From the NCBI GenBank assembly GCA_903864435.1, contig CAIPFY010000044.1, positions 1-47,648 of the forward strand: a DNA stretch of 47,648 bases. Reading direction: 5' to 3'. Below the pieces are notes generated by a model that ran no database searches, was not told the origin of the DNA, and saw nothing but the letters and a program-made list of their open reading frames with translations. This DNA is from an uncultured Chloroflexota bacterium. GTDB lineage: Bacteria; Chloroflexota; Anaerolineae; Aggregatilineales; Phototrophicaceae. Below, piece by piece: positions 8,000 to 16,307 of this stretch. Made by a program: the position numbers and the translations under genes. Position 1 is the first letter of the stretch, and each line of letters starts with the position of its first letter.

Positions 8000-8827
8000 T
8001 TACCTGCCCTGAGAGTCGTTGGTAAATCGGTAGGCCAGCAAAATCGGGATGAACGTCGTCGCCATCACAAACAGCGCCGCCACATTCGTCACAGGCCGGT
8101 CACGCGGGCGGGTGAGTTGGCTGAAAATCCAGATCGGAAGCGTCTCCTGCTGTCCCGCCGTGAAGGTCGTCACGATCACTTCATCGAAGGACAGCGCGAA
8201 CGCCAGCATCCCACCCGCCAACAACGCGGTCGCAATGTTCGGCAAAATGATGTACCGGAACGTCTCAAATGAGGTCGCACCCAGATCCATCGAAGCCTCA
8301 ATCTGCGAGTATCCGGTTCGCCGCAGTCGCGCAATCACATTGTTGTACACGGTCACGATGCAAAAAGTCGCATGACCGATCACAATCGTCCAGAAGCTGA
8401 ACGATAGCCCCGTCAGGCTCATGCCTGAACGCAGCGCGATACCCGTCACGATACCCGGTAGCGCAATCGGTAGAATCACCAGCAGCGTAATGGATTCCTT
8501 GCCAAAAAAACTGCTCCGGTACAAGGCCAGCGACAACAGCGTCCCCAGCACCAGCGCCACCGCCGTCGCCACCAGTGCAACCAGCACGGATAGCCCGAAC
8601 GCATTCCAGAAATCCGTCCGGTTGAACAGTTCGCTAACCCAGCGAGTCGTCAGGCCGGGGGGCGGAAACTGGAACGATGACTCCTCGGTTGTGAACGCAT
8701 ACAAAATGATAATCAAGATCGGGAAGTGTAAAAACAGTAGCGCGAATCCCGCCGAGGCTTTCAGCCCCAACGATGCACGCTGCCCTTCCATCACAGGCGA
8801 CACAGAGAGGGCGGGACTAGAGCGCAT
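8000..8827 (-). CDS. ydcV: ABC permease, YdcV/PotC-like
   Basis: A 275-residue inner-membrane permease of the polyamine-type ABC family with about six membrane helices. The ATPase-contact loop is seen as IEASMDLGATSFETFRYIILPNI (about residues 185-207). The ATG at 8825-8827 overlaps the end of the preceding permease gene by 11 bases and has a GGGGGC ribosome site. A longer frame from TTG 8851 lacks support. Together with the other permease, ATPase and YdcS-like binding protein it should import a polyamine or related amine. Confidence 0.85.
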   Translation of the reverse strand: MRSSPALSVSPVMEGQRASLGLKASAGFALLFLHFPILIIILYAFTTEESSFQFPPPGLTTRWVSELFNRTDFWNAFGLSVLVALVATAVALVLGTLLSLALYRSSFFGKESITLLVILPIALPGIVTGIALRSGMSLTGLSFSFWTIVIGHATFCIVTVYNNVIARLRRTGYSQIEASMDLGATSFETFRYIILPNIATALLAGGMLAFALSFDEVIVTTFTAGQQETLPIWIFSQLTRPRDRPVTNVAALFVMATTFIPILLAYRFTNDSQGR

Positions 8828-9752
8828 CGAAAGCCCCCAATCGCTTAGCAACCACCAGATACACGCCCATAATCACCATCGGCACCACCGTGAACGCCGC
8901 CGCCAGTGGAATATTGCCCGCCGTCCCTTGCTGCGCGAACACCGCCCGCCCGATGAAAAAGCTCGAATTGCCGATCACACTGGGGATGATGTAATCGCCC
9001 AGCGTGAGCGAAAACGTGAAGATTGAACCCGCGATGATACCCGGAACAGTCAGCGGCAGAATCACCCGCCAGAAGGTGTAATTAGGCCGTCCGCCCAGAT
9101 CGCTAGAGGCTTCAATCAGCGACTTAGGAACACGTTCCAGCGCCGCATTAATCGGCAAAATCATGTACGGCAACCAGATGTATACGAACACCAGAAACAT
9201 GCCGATGAACGAAAACGACAGTGACGAACCGCCGATCAACGGGATCGCCAGAATAGCGTCCAGCACAGGCTTCAAGCCCAACACATTGAAAAACCATGTG
9301 ATGATGCCTTCCTGCGCCAGAATGATCTTCCACGTATACACGCGCACCAGATAGCTCGACCACAGCGGAATCAGCACCGCCAGATACAAAATCCCCCGCA
9401 CGCGGTATGACGCATAACGCGCCATGAAATAGGCCAGCGGGAACGCCAGCACCGCACAGGCCACGCTCACCACAGCCGCCATAATCACGGTGCGGTACAC
9501 CACATCCATATTGGCTGCGGTGAACAACTGCTGATACGTTTCCAACCCGAACTGGCGCACAATCCGGCCTGTAAACCCGTCCAGTTTGAAAAAACTCTGG
9601 ATGAGCAGAGACACCAGTGCGCCCAGATAAAACACCGCTAACCACAACAGCGGCAGCGCCAGCAGCAGCACCAGCGACAGATTAGGCCGCTGATACAGGT
9701 AGATCGCAACGCGCCGCCACCACGAAGGACGTGACGAAGCATCCCCGGTCAT
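8817..9752 (-). CDS. ydcU: ABC permease, YdcU/PotB-like
   Basis: A 311-residue permease with a long N-terminal cytoplasmic part, about six membrane helices and the EAA-type loop LIEASSDLGGRPNYTFWRVILP near residue 215 that docks on the ATPase. Its ATG (9750-9752) overlaps the TGA of the ATPase gene as ATGA, so translation is coupled. A possible start at 9794 inside the ATPase gene was rejected for that reason. The gene order ATPase-permease-permease matches ydcT-ydcU-ydcV of E. coli. Confidence 0.85.
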   Translation of the reverse strand: MTGDASSRPSWWRRVAIYLYQRPNLSLVLLLALPLLWLAVFYLGALVSLLIQSFFKLDGFTGRIVRQFGLETYQQLFTAANMDVVYRTVIMAAVVSVACAVLAFPLAYFMARYASYRVRGILYLAVLIPLWSSYLVRVYTWKIILAQEGIITWFFNVLGLKPVLDAILAIPLIGGSSLSFSFIGMFLVFVYIWLPYMILPINAALERVPKSLIEASSDLGGRPNYTFWRVILPLTVPGIIAGSIFTFSLTLGDYIIPSVIGNSSFFIGRAVFAQQGTAGNIPLAAAFTVVPMVIMGVYLVVAKRLGAFDAL

Positions 9753-10852
9753 ACAGTCTGCCCCTGTAACACGCGAATACTGGTCGTATCCCATGTCAAC
9801 TTCACCCGATTCCCGCGTGAGGCGTGAACATCTATCGAAGACGTTTCGAGGTTCTGTTGAACCACCGTCAAATCCCCGCCGCCTTCCAGTTCGACCAGAT
9901 AGCGCGTGTGCATCCCCAGATAAATCACATCGCGCACGCTGCCCATCACGGCTTTCCAGCCCGGTTCCACCGCTGCGTCCAGCGCCACCATGTGAATCTT
10001 CTCCGGGCGAATCGAAACCGCCTGATCCGATCCGTTGATTCGCTGCGCCAGCGCCCCGCTGATGAGATTAGTCGTCCCCACGAAACCCGCCACAAAGCCG
10101 GTGGTGGGGCGTTCATAAATCTCTGCCGGAACGCCAATCTGCTCGATTCGCCCCCGGTTGAACACCGCCAAACGGTCGCTCATCGTCAGGGCTTCTTCCT
10201 GATCGTGGGTGACAAAAACGAAGGTGATGCCCACCTGCTGCTGAATCGCTTTCAGTTCAATCTGCATCTGCTGACGCAGCTTCAAATCCAGCGCCCCCAG
10301 CGGCTCATCCAGCAGCAGCACACGCGGACGGTTCACCAGCGCCCGCGCCAGTGCCACCCGCTGCCGCTGCCCCCCCGAAAGCTGTGCCGGTTTGCGGCTC
10401 TCATACCCCGGTAAGCGCACTAAATCCAGCACCTCGGACACACGCCGCTGACGCTCCGCTTTCGGCACTTTCTGAATCATCAAGCCATACGCCACATTGT
10501 CGCCCACGCTCATGTGCGGGAACAGCGCGTAATCCTGAAAAACCGTGTTGACATCGCGCTCATACGGCGGCACGCTCACCAACCGCTGTCCGACTGTCAC
10601 AAAACCAATGCGCCTCGGCGCCCATTTCACCATCTCAACGCCATGCAGTTCAATGCTGCCAGAGGTGGCGTGTTCAAACCCGGCGATCAGCCGCAAACAA
10701 GTGGTCTTGCCCGACCCCGAAGGGCCGAGCAAGGAGAAAAATTCACCATCATAGATTTCAAGATCGAGATGATCTACCGCTTTAACATCGCCAAAATGCC
10801 GGCACACATCGGTCATTTTGACCGCGATGGAACGACCAGAATGGGCTGCCAT
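9749..10852 (-). CDS. ydcT: ABC transporter ATPase, YdcT/PotA-like
   Basis: A 367-residue ATPase of the polyamine/iron importer class. Walker A is GPSGSGKTT (43-51), the signature LSGGQRQRVALARAL lies near 145-160, Walker B is VLLLDEPLGALD, and the switch His is in FVFVTHDQEEAL. The extra C-terminal third, with ISGALAQRI and VSIRPEKIHM, is a TOBE domain as in PotA. It starts 2 bp after the stop of the aldehyde dehydrogenase gene. Confidence 0.9.
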   Translation of the reverse strand: MAAHSGRSIAVKMTDVCRHFGDVKAVDHLDLEIYDGEFFSLLGPSGSGKTTCLRLIAGFEHATSGSIELHGVEMVKWAPRRIGFVTVGQRLVSVPPYERDVNTVFQDYALFPHMSVGDNVAYGLMIQKVPKAERQRRVSEVLDLVRLPGYESRKPAQLSGGQRQRVALARALVNRPRVLLLDEPLGALDLKLRQQMQIELKAIQQQVGITFVFVTHDQEEALTMSDRLAVFNRGRIEQIGVPAEIYERPTTGFVAGFVGTTNLISGALAQRINGSDQAVSIRPEKIHMVALDAAVEPGWKAVMGSVRDVIYLGMHTRYLVELEGGGDLTVVQQNLETSSIDVHASRGNRVKLTWDTTSIRVLQGQTV

Positions 10853-10854
10853 AA

Positions 10855-12297
10855 TTATGCGTTCTTGACCATAACATGCTTGGTGATCTTGTAGTCCGAA
10901 ACCGCCTCGGCAGACAAATCCTTGCCGATGCCGGACTGTTTGAAGCCGCCATGCGGTGTTTCCGAAGTCAGCGGAATGTGGTCATTAATCCACACCGTGC
11001 CGAACTCCAGTTGAGAAGAAACGCGCATCGCACGTCCAATATCCCGCGTCCATACCGATGCCGCCAAACCATAGTTCACATCGTTGCCCAGCCGAATCGC
11101 ATCCGCCTCATCTTTGAACGTGCTGATCGTCAGCACCGGGCCAAAGACTTCACTCTGGATGATTTCCGCCTTCTGATCGGCATCCGCAATCACTGTCGGC
11201 TCGAAGAAATACCCGCTGTCCCGGCCACCCGGCACGCGCCCGCCCGTCAGGATGCTGGCACCATTCGCCTTCGCACGATCCACAAATCCCTGCACGCGCT
11301 CACGCTGAACGCCCGAAATCAGCGGCCCCATCTGCACGCCGTCATCAAACGGCAGGCCCACCTTCACGGCACGCATCGCCTCGACAAAGGCTTCGGTGGC
11401 ACGTTTAGCACGGCTGGCCTCCACATAAACCCGCGTCGCAGCCGTGCAGTCCTGCCCGGTATTCACGGTGCTGGTAAATGCTGCCGTGCCTGCAATCGCT
11501 TCCACATCCACATCATCGAACACGATGAACGGCGCCTTGCCGCCCAGTTCCAAATGCACCCGCTTCAGGGTATCAGCAGCAGTCCGCATAATCTTCTTGC
11601 CCGTGCCGGTAGAACCCGTCAGGCTGACCAGACGCACATCAGGATGTTCAACCAGTGCTTGCCCGACATCGGTCCCGCCCGTGACAATATTCACCACGCC
11701 CGCCGGAATACCCGCCTCCGCCAGCAGTTCAGCCAACAGCAGCGTGGTGAGCGGGGTTGTGGGCGCAGGTTTCAAAACGACGGTGCAACCTGCCGCCAGC
11801 GCCGGCCCAATCTTCCAGATCGCCATCATCAGCGGGTAATTCCAGGGCGTAATCTGCCCCACCACCCCGACCGGCTCACGACGATAAATCGAGGTATAGC
11901 CCTTCGCATACTCGCCAGATGAGTACCCGTGTGTATCGCGTGCCGCCGCCGCGAAGAACCGCAGATTATCCACCGCGAACGGCAGATCGCCGCCCAGACT
12001 CACGAATTGATACGGTTTACCCGTATTTTCCGATTCGAGTTTCGCAAATTCTTCTTTACGCGCTTCCAGTAAATCCGCCAGTTTCCAGATTGCCAGTGAC
12101 CGTTCAGCCGGAGTCAGCTTCGACCAGCGCCCATCATAAAAAGCGGTATGCGCCGCCTGCACCGCCCGATCCACATCCGCACGACTGGCGTCAATCACTT
12201 CGGCAATCACAACACCCGTCGCCGGATTCTCAATCGCCATCATCTTGCCACCCTGCGTATCCTGCCAGCGGCCCTCAATCCACAGCTTGTAAGTCAT
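10855..12297 (-). CDS. patD: Gamma-aminobutyraldehyde dehydrogenase (PatD/YdcW-like)
   Basis: A 480-residue NAD-dependent aldehyde dehydrogenase. The catalytic Cys is in NTGQDCTAATRVY and the general-base Glu in HLELGGKAPFIVFDD. VVGQITPWNYPLMMAIWKIG and the C-terminal TKHVMVKN closely resemble my recollection of E. coli YdcW/PatD, which oxidises 4-aminobutanal from putrescine to GABA. The ATG at 12295-12297 has GAGGAG 5 bases upstream; the frame is open further to 12324. Location between a YdcS-like binding protein and its transporter supports polyamine catabolism. In E. coli the same gene sits last in ydcSTUVW, so the order differs here. Confidence 0.88.
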   Translation of the reverse strand: MTYKLWIEGRWQDTQGGKMMAIENPATGVVIAEVIDASRADVDRAVQAAHTAFYDGRWSKLTPAERSLAIWKLADLLEARKEEFAKLESENTGKPYQFVSLGGDLPFAVDNLRFFAAAARDTHGYSSGEYAKGYTSIYRREPVGVVGQITPWNYPLMMAIWKIGPALAAGCTVVLKPAPTTPLTTLLLAELLAEAGIPAGVVNIVTGGTDVGQALVEHPDVRLVSLTGSTGTGKKIMRTAADTLKRVHLELGGKAPFIVFDDVDVEAIAGTAAFTSTVNTGQDCTAATRVYVEASRAKRATEAFVEAMRAVKVGLPFDDGVQMGPLISGVQRERVQGFVDRAKANGASILTGGRVPGGRDSGYFFEPTVIADADQKAEIIQSEVFGPVLTISTFKDEADAIRLGNDVNYGLAASVWTRDIGRAMRVSSQLEFGTVWINDHIPLTSETPHGGFKQSGIGKDLSAEAVSDYKITKHVMVKNA

Positions 12298-12330
12298 CAC
12301 AACTCCTCGCAATAACACTCTCATAAAACA

Positions 12331-12362
12331 GACACCTCGTCACCAGCAAAGCACGAGGTGTC
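12331..12362 (-). terminator. Hairpin attenuator between ydcS and patD
   Basis: Read leftward: GACACCTCGT, a 12-base loop, then ACGAGGTGTC, followed by TGTTTTATG. The 10-bp stem is perfect. It sits in the 119-bp gap after the binding-protein gene. Partial termination here would give more binding protein than transporter, as is usual for ABC import operons. It could alternatively protect the 3' end of the upstream mRNA. Confidence 0.7.
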
Positions 12363-12416
12363 CGATCAACCAGACAATTATCGGAACCCGCGAACGAGTT
12401 CCTTCCCGTTCAGAAC

Positions 12417-13607
12417 CTAGCGTCCGCCAATCACGGCGATATAGTTCGTCACCCATTCATAGTAGGGAACACACACCTGACCACGATCATCGCCGCAGTC
12501 CGCAATCGGTGTACGCCAGAAGTAAATCTTCTCGAACGAGCCGAAACCATTCGCTTCGCAACCGTTCTCGCCGAGCAAGTCGTTGCCTTCGCAGGCCGCC
12601 GGAACCGACGGCACCGAACCAAACCACGCCGCCAGATCGCCCTGCAATTTCGGGTTGATCGAATGCTCCAGCCACATATAGGCACAGTTCGGATGCGGCG
12701 CGTTGACGTGCATCATCGTGGTATCCGCCCAACCAGTCGCGCCTTCTTCGGGGAAAACACTATCAATCGGTTCGCCTGCCGCCTTGAGCAGATTCACCTG
12801 AAACGGCCACGATCCCGAAGCGACGATACCCTCATTCGTGAAATCATCAATCTGCACAAAAGCATCGTGCCAGTAACGGGCAACCAGTTCACGCTGCTGG
12901 CGCAGAAGATCGAGCGCCGCATTGAACTGGTCAATGTCGAGCGAATACGGGTCTTTAATGCCCAGTTCCGGGTTATGGTGCATCAGATAATTGGCGGCAT
13001 CCGCAATATGAATCGGGCCATCATACGCCTGCACGCGCCCCTTATTCGAGACGCCATCGCCTAGCGTCTGTTCCTCAAACACCACATTCCAGCTGGCGGG
13101 CGCTTCTTTGAATACTTCCGTGTTGTACATCAGAACATTCGGCCCCCACTGATAAGGAACACCGTAGTGTTCAGGAGTGCCGTTGCCGTCAATATCTACT
13201 GTATGCCACGCCGCATTTTGCAGGCGCTCATCCACCGTACTCCAGCTGGGGATCAAATCAATGTTGATCGGCTGCAACCGCCCGCCATAAGCAAGGCGCA
13301 GGCTGGCATCGCCCGAAGCGGTCACAAGGTCAAAAACGCCTTCGTTCATCAGCGCCACCATCTCATCGGAGGTCGCCGCCGTCTTAACGTTCACCTTGCA
13401 GCCCGTTTCGGCCTCAAAGCCCGTCACCCAGTCGTAAGCCGCATCCGTTTCGCCGCGTTCGATGTAACCCGGCCACGCCACAATGTCTACCTGCCCTTCA
13501 CCTGCCCCAACAGATGTCATCGGGCCGCTGTCCTGTGCAAAAGTCGCCGATGCCGACACGCCCAGCACCAGCATCATAACCCCAACCCACCCCATCAATT
13601 TCTTCAT
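12417..13607 (-). CDS. ydcS: Polyamine-type periplasmic/extracytoplasmic binding protein, YdcS-like
   Basis: A 396-residue secreted solute-binding protein. The signal peptide is about residues 1-25 (MKKLMGWVGVMMLVLGVSA, cleavage near TFA-Q). No lipobox is present. The mature protein begins with VDIVAWPGYIERGETDAAYD, then ETGCKVNVKTAATSDEMV and LVTASGDASLRL, and ends YIAVIGGR. This is very close to my recollection of E. coli YdcS along its whole length, including the paired cysteines. YdcS is the binding protein of the ydcSTUV transporter and has also been linked to polyhydroxybutyrate. ATG 13605-13607 has AAAGGA upstream; the frame is open to 13703. Confidence 0.9.
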   Translation of the reverse strand: MKKLMGWVGVMMLVLGVSASATFAQDSGPMTSVGAGEGQVDIVAWPGYIERGETDAAYDWVTGFEAETGCKVNVKTAATSDEMVALMNEGVFDLVTASGDASLRLAYGGRLQPINIDLIPSWSTVDERLQNAAWHTVDIDGNGTPEHYGVPYQWGPNVLMYNTEVFKEAPASWNVVFEEQTLGDGVSNKGRVQAYDGPIHIADAANYLMHHNPELGIKDPYSLDIDQFNAALDLLRQQRELVARYWHDAFVQIDDFTNEGIVASGSWPFQVNLLKAAGEPIDSVFPEEGATGWADTTMMHVNAPHPNCAYMWLEHSINPKLQGDLAAWFGSVPSVPAACEGNDLLGENGCEANGFGSFEKIYFWRTPIADCGDDRGQVCVPYYEWVTNYIAVIGGR

Positions 13608-13661
13608 CGCGTAATCCTTTACGAAATCGTTATATATTGAATACAAATGGCTACCCAACAG

Positions 13662-13690
13662 ATTATAGCAACGCTTGCAAATCCTCTCAA
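13662..13690 (-). promoter_or_regulatory. Promoter of the ydcS operon
   Basis: Read leftward: TTGAGA, 17 bases, TATAAT. The -10 box is perfect and lies about 55 bases ahead of the ydcS ATG, giving a leader of roughly 48 bases. Confidence 0.75.
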
Positions 13691-13730
13691 GTTGACTAAG
13701 CAAATATTCACTTTTTATGTCAAATCAGGG

Positions 13731-14534
13731 TCACGGTTTGCGACAGTGGTTGATCTCGTCACGCAGTTGGCGGGCAGCCGCGCCCGGATTATCCGCAAAG
13801 ATAATACTCCGCGACGAATTCAGCAAAATCCCGCGCTGTGTGCTGCTCAGTCCCGATTCCACTGCCCGCTGCACATTTCCGCCCTGTGCGCCCACCCCCG
13901 GAATCAGCAGCGGCATATCGCCCACCGCCTCACGAATGGTCTTGAGTTCTGCCGGATACGTCGCCCCGGCAACCAGCATACAGTTTGAATTTGCATTCCA
14001 CTCTTGAGCCACTTTTTCGGCAACGATCAGCCACAGCGGCTTACCGTCCACCACAAGGTCTTGCAGTTCACGCGCACCGGGATTAGACGTGCGGCACAAC
14101 ACAATCGAACATTTATCCGTTCGATCAAGGAATGGCTGCACCGCGCTCTTTCCCAGATACGGATTCAGCGTCACCGCATCGAAGTTCAACCAATCAAAAA
14201 TCGCTTCGACATAGCCGGAGTTGGTCGAACCAATATCGCCGCGCTTCGCATCGCAAATCGTAAAAATGGCCGGATGGCGTTCGCGCAGGTAATCAATGGT
14301 CATCTTGAGTTCGCTTAACCCGCGATCACCCCGCGCTTCATAAAACGCGATATTCGGCTTGTAGGCACACACATAGTTATGCGTCTGCTCGATCACCCAG
14401 CGGTTAAACGCGAACTGCGGAAACGCATCATCTCGAAAATGGCGCGGCATGAAGCGCAAATCGCTATCCAGCCCCACGCAAAGGAGTGTATTCGCTTGCT
14501 CAACCCGTTGTTCGTACTTCTCTAGTGCGCTCAT
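13731..14534 (-). CDS. pyrF: Orotidine-5'-phosphate decarboxylase (type 2)
   Basis: A 267-residue enzyme for the last step of UMP synthesis, decarboxylation of OMP. The catalytic Asp-Lys-Asp array is TICDAKRGDIG (D95, K97, D100). The length and the segment NTLLCVGLDSD mark the longer type 2 (mycobacterial-like) family rather than the short E. coli type. The phosphate-binding end is IPGVGAQGG. ATG 14532-14534 overlaps the pyrE stop as ATGA. It is the last gene of the pyr operon. No obvious terminator was found between it and the ydcS promoter region. Confidence 0.93.
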   Translation of the reverse strand: MSALEKYEQRVEQANTLLCVGLDSDLRFMPRHFRDDAFPQFAFNRWVIEQTHNYVCAYKPNIAFYEARGDRGLSELKMTIDYLRERHPAIFTICDAKRGDIGSTNSGYVEAIFDWLNFDAVTLNPYLGKSAVQPFLDRTDKCSIVLCRTSNPGARELQDLVVDGKPLWLIVAEKVAQEWNANSNCMLVAGATYPAELKTIREAVGDMPLLIPGVGAQGGNVQRAVESGLSSTQRGILLNSSRSIIFADNPGAAARQLRDEINHCRKP

Positions 14535-15181
14535 GTGTTGGTAAACCCGTGTCGTGCGGCCCAACCGGATGGATCCCGCAGCCAATCATCAATAACAGCC
14601 ATCGCATCACGTCCAAAGCGGTTCGCCTGCACCGCTGCCTCAAGAATATCAGCAAATGCCGTCAGCGCATACAGCCGCACGCCCGCCGCTGCGAAAGCCG
14701 CGTCTGCTTCCTGAAACTCGTAAGACACAATCACCAAGCAGGTATCCACCTGTGCGCCGGCCTCCCGCAATGCACTCACGCTGGCAAGGCTACTGCCGCC
14801 TGTCGTCACCAAATCCTCGACCAGCAGCACCCGCTTGCCATCCACTGATCCGCCCTCAATCCGGTTGCGGGTTCCATGTTCCTTCGGCTGCTTCCGCACA
14901 AAAACCGAAGGCTGGCGCAGCGCATACCCCAGTGCCGCACTATGCGGAATGCCGCCGGACTCCACACCTGCAATAACATCATACTGGACAGCGTGTTTGG
15001 CTATCGCCGCCTCAAAACCAGCAATCACAGTACGGAACGCTTCAGGCCAGAACGGAATGCGCCGGTTATCCACATACACAGGCGAAATCAAACCGGACTT
15101 AAAGGTGACAGGCTTCTCCGGCGCAAACCCCACCGCCCCAATTTCGACCAGTGCCGCCGCGACCTGCTGCTCAATTGCCAT
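14531..15181 (-). CDS. pyrE: Orotate phosphoribosyltransferase
   Basis: A 216-residue enzyme that joins orotate and PRPP to give OMP. The PRPP loop is VLLVEDLVTTGGS (about residues 118-130). VIAGVESGGIPHSAALGYAL and VRKQPKEHGT are the other PRPP and pyrophosphate contacts. The start overlaps the pyrD end by 11 bases and its stop overlaps pyrF by 4, so the three genes are translationally coupled. Confidence 0.93.
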   Translation of the reverse strand: MAIEQQVAAALVEIGAVGFAPEKPVTFKSGLISPVYVDNRRIPFWPEAFRTVIAGFEAAIAKHAVQYDVIAGVESGGIPHSAALGYALRQPSVFVRKQPKEHGTRNRIEGGSVDGKRVLLVEDLVTTGGSSLASVSALREAGAQVDTCLVIVSYEFQEADAAFAAAGVRLYALTAFADILEAAVQANRFGRDAMAVIDDWLRDPSGWAARHGFTNT

Positions 15182-16307
15182 GTGTATGCTCCATTTCCGT
15201 CATCATCAATGCTGCTACCAGCGGCCCCCGATAGATAAGAGCCGACCAATACTGCATCGCGTTGATCCCAATCGCCTGAAAAGCGCGGATCGTTTCCGCG
15301 TCCTGTACCCCGCCACACCCCACCACATCCACCGGACAGCCCAGCCTGTCCCGCGCCGCCGCCAGCACCCGCGCCGTCCGCAGCGCCTTTTCATGCAACC
15401 GACCCCCGCCGACCCCCGCCGCCAGCATCGGCTGTGTGGGATGCGGCTGTGGTAGCGTATTCGTCGCCACCACAGCCCGGACGCCTGTCTCAGCAAACAC
15501 GCTCATCAGTACCGCGTATTGTTCATCCGCCAGCGTGGGACTCACCTTCACCCACAATGGAATAGCTGTTGGTTTCAAAACATCCCGCACCGCCGCGCAT
15601 AATGCCCGCGTGTGCTGTTCGGTCTGATGACTGCTTGGATCATCCTCGGTATTTGGACAACTCACATTCAACGTAAACCACGCAGGCCGCAGTTGCTTCT
15701 CCACAAAGCAGTTCACCGCGAACGCCGCCTCATCGCGTTCCTGCGCCGCATCACTCACGCCCGGACTCACCGCCACATTAATCCCGTAACGGGCAGGCAG
15801 CGCAGCCTGTCGCACCGCCAAGAACAGTGCAGCCGCTTTCGCGCCGGGGTTTTTCAGCCCGACATAATTCTGAGTCGAGCAGGTGGTGGCATCCCGCCAC
15901 ATCACTGTTCCCGCGTTGCCCACTCGCGGCCATCGCGTGAACGAACCAAACTCTACCGCGCCAACCAGCGCCGGAAAACTGCGCCAACCGGGGATTATAT
16001 TCTCCCCGTCTTGAACCGCCGCCACCGCAACCGCTTCGTCCGCGAACCCTTTCCCCTTAACCATCCCCGCCGCCAGTATAAACGGCGCGGGCAACCGCAC
16101 CCCGCCAACCGTAACCTCGTGCCGTTCAAATGCAGCGCGATGCACCAGCGTCAGCGCGGCAGAAAGACCGGGAACGGTATCGCAGGCTGCGAGTAACCGC
16201 AGCACCTTTTCATGTGCCGACTGTGCCGATTGGCGAAACACCAATGGACGCGCCAGTTGATACATGCTGCCTGCGAACGCTGCCAACCCGCGCTGAATGG
16301 AACTCAC
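15171..16307 (-). CDS. pyrD: Dihydroorotate dehydrogenase with mixed class features
   Basis: A 378-residue FMN enzyme oxidising dihydroorotate to orotate. The N-terminal helix region LARPLVFRQSAQSAHEKVL resembles membrane-associated class 2 enzymes. The core reads NYVGLKNPGA and LNVSCPNTEDD, with Cys217 where class 1 enzymes have the catalytic Cys and class 2 enzymes a Ser. The flavin phosphate site is VVGCGGVQDAET. The start is GTG, overlapping the pyrC stop as GTGA. Electron acceptor and class are uncertain: it may be a divergent class 1 enzyme with a class-2-like extension. No pyrK partner is adjacent. Confidence 0.88.
   Translation of the reverse strand: MSSIQRGLAAFAGSMYQLARPLVFRQSAQSAHEKVLRLLAACDTVPGLSAALTLVHRAAFERHEVTVGGVRLPAPFILAAGMVKGKGFADEAVAVAAVQDGENIIPGWRSFPALVGAVEFGSFTRWPRVGNAGTVMWRDATTCSTQNYVGLKNPGAKAAALFLAVRQAALPARYGINVAVSPGVSDAAQERDEAAFAVNCFVEKQLRPAWFTLNVSCPNTEDDPSSHQTEQHTRALCAAVRDVLKPTAIPLWVKVSPTLADEQYAVLMSVFAETGVRAVVATNTLPQPHPTQPMLAAGVGGGRLHEKALRTARVLAAARDRLGCPVDVVGCGGVQDAETIRAFQAIGINAMQYWSALIYRGPLVAALMMTEMEHTHGN

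Noticed and set aside
10876-11922. A 348-codon open frame opposite to patD
   Set aside because: Antisense to a clear aldehyde dehydrogenase; no recognisable motif or ribosome site.
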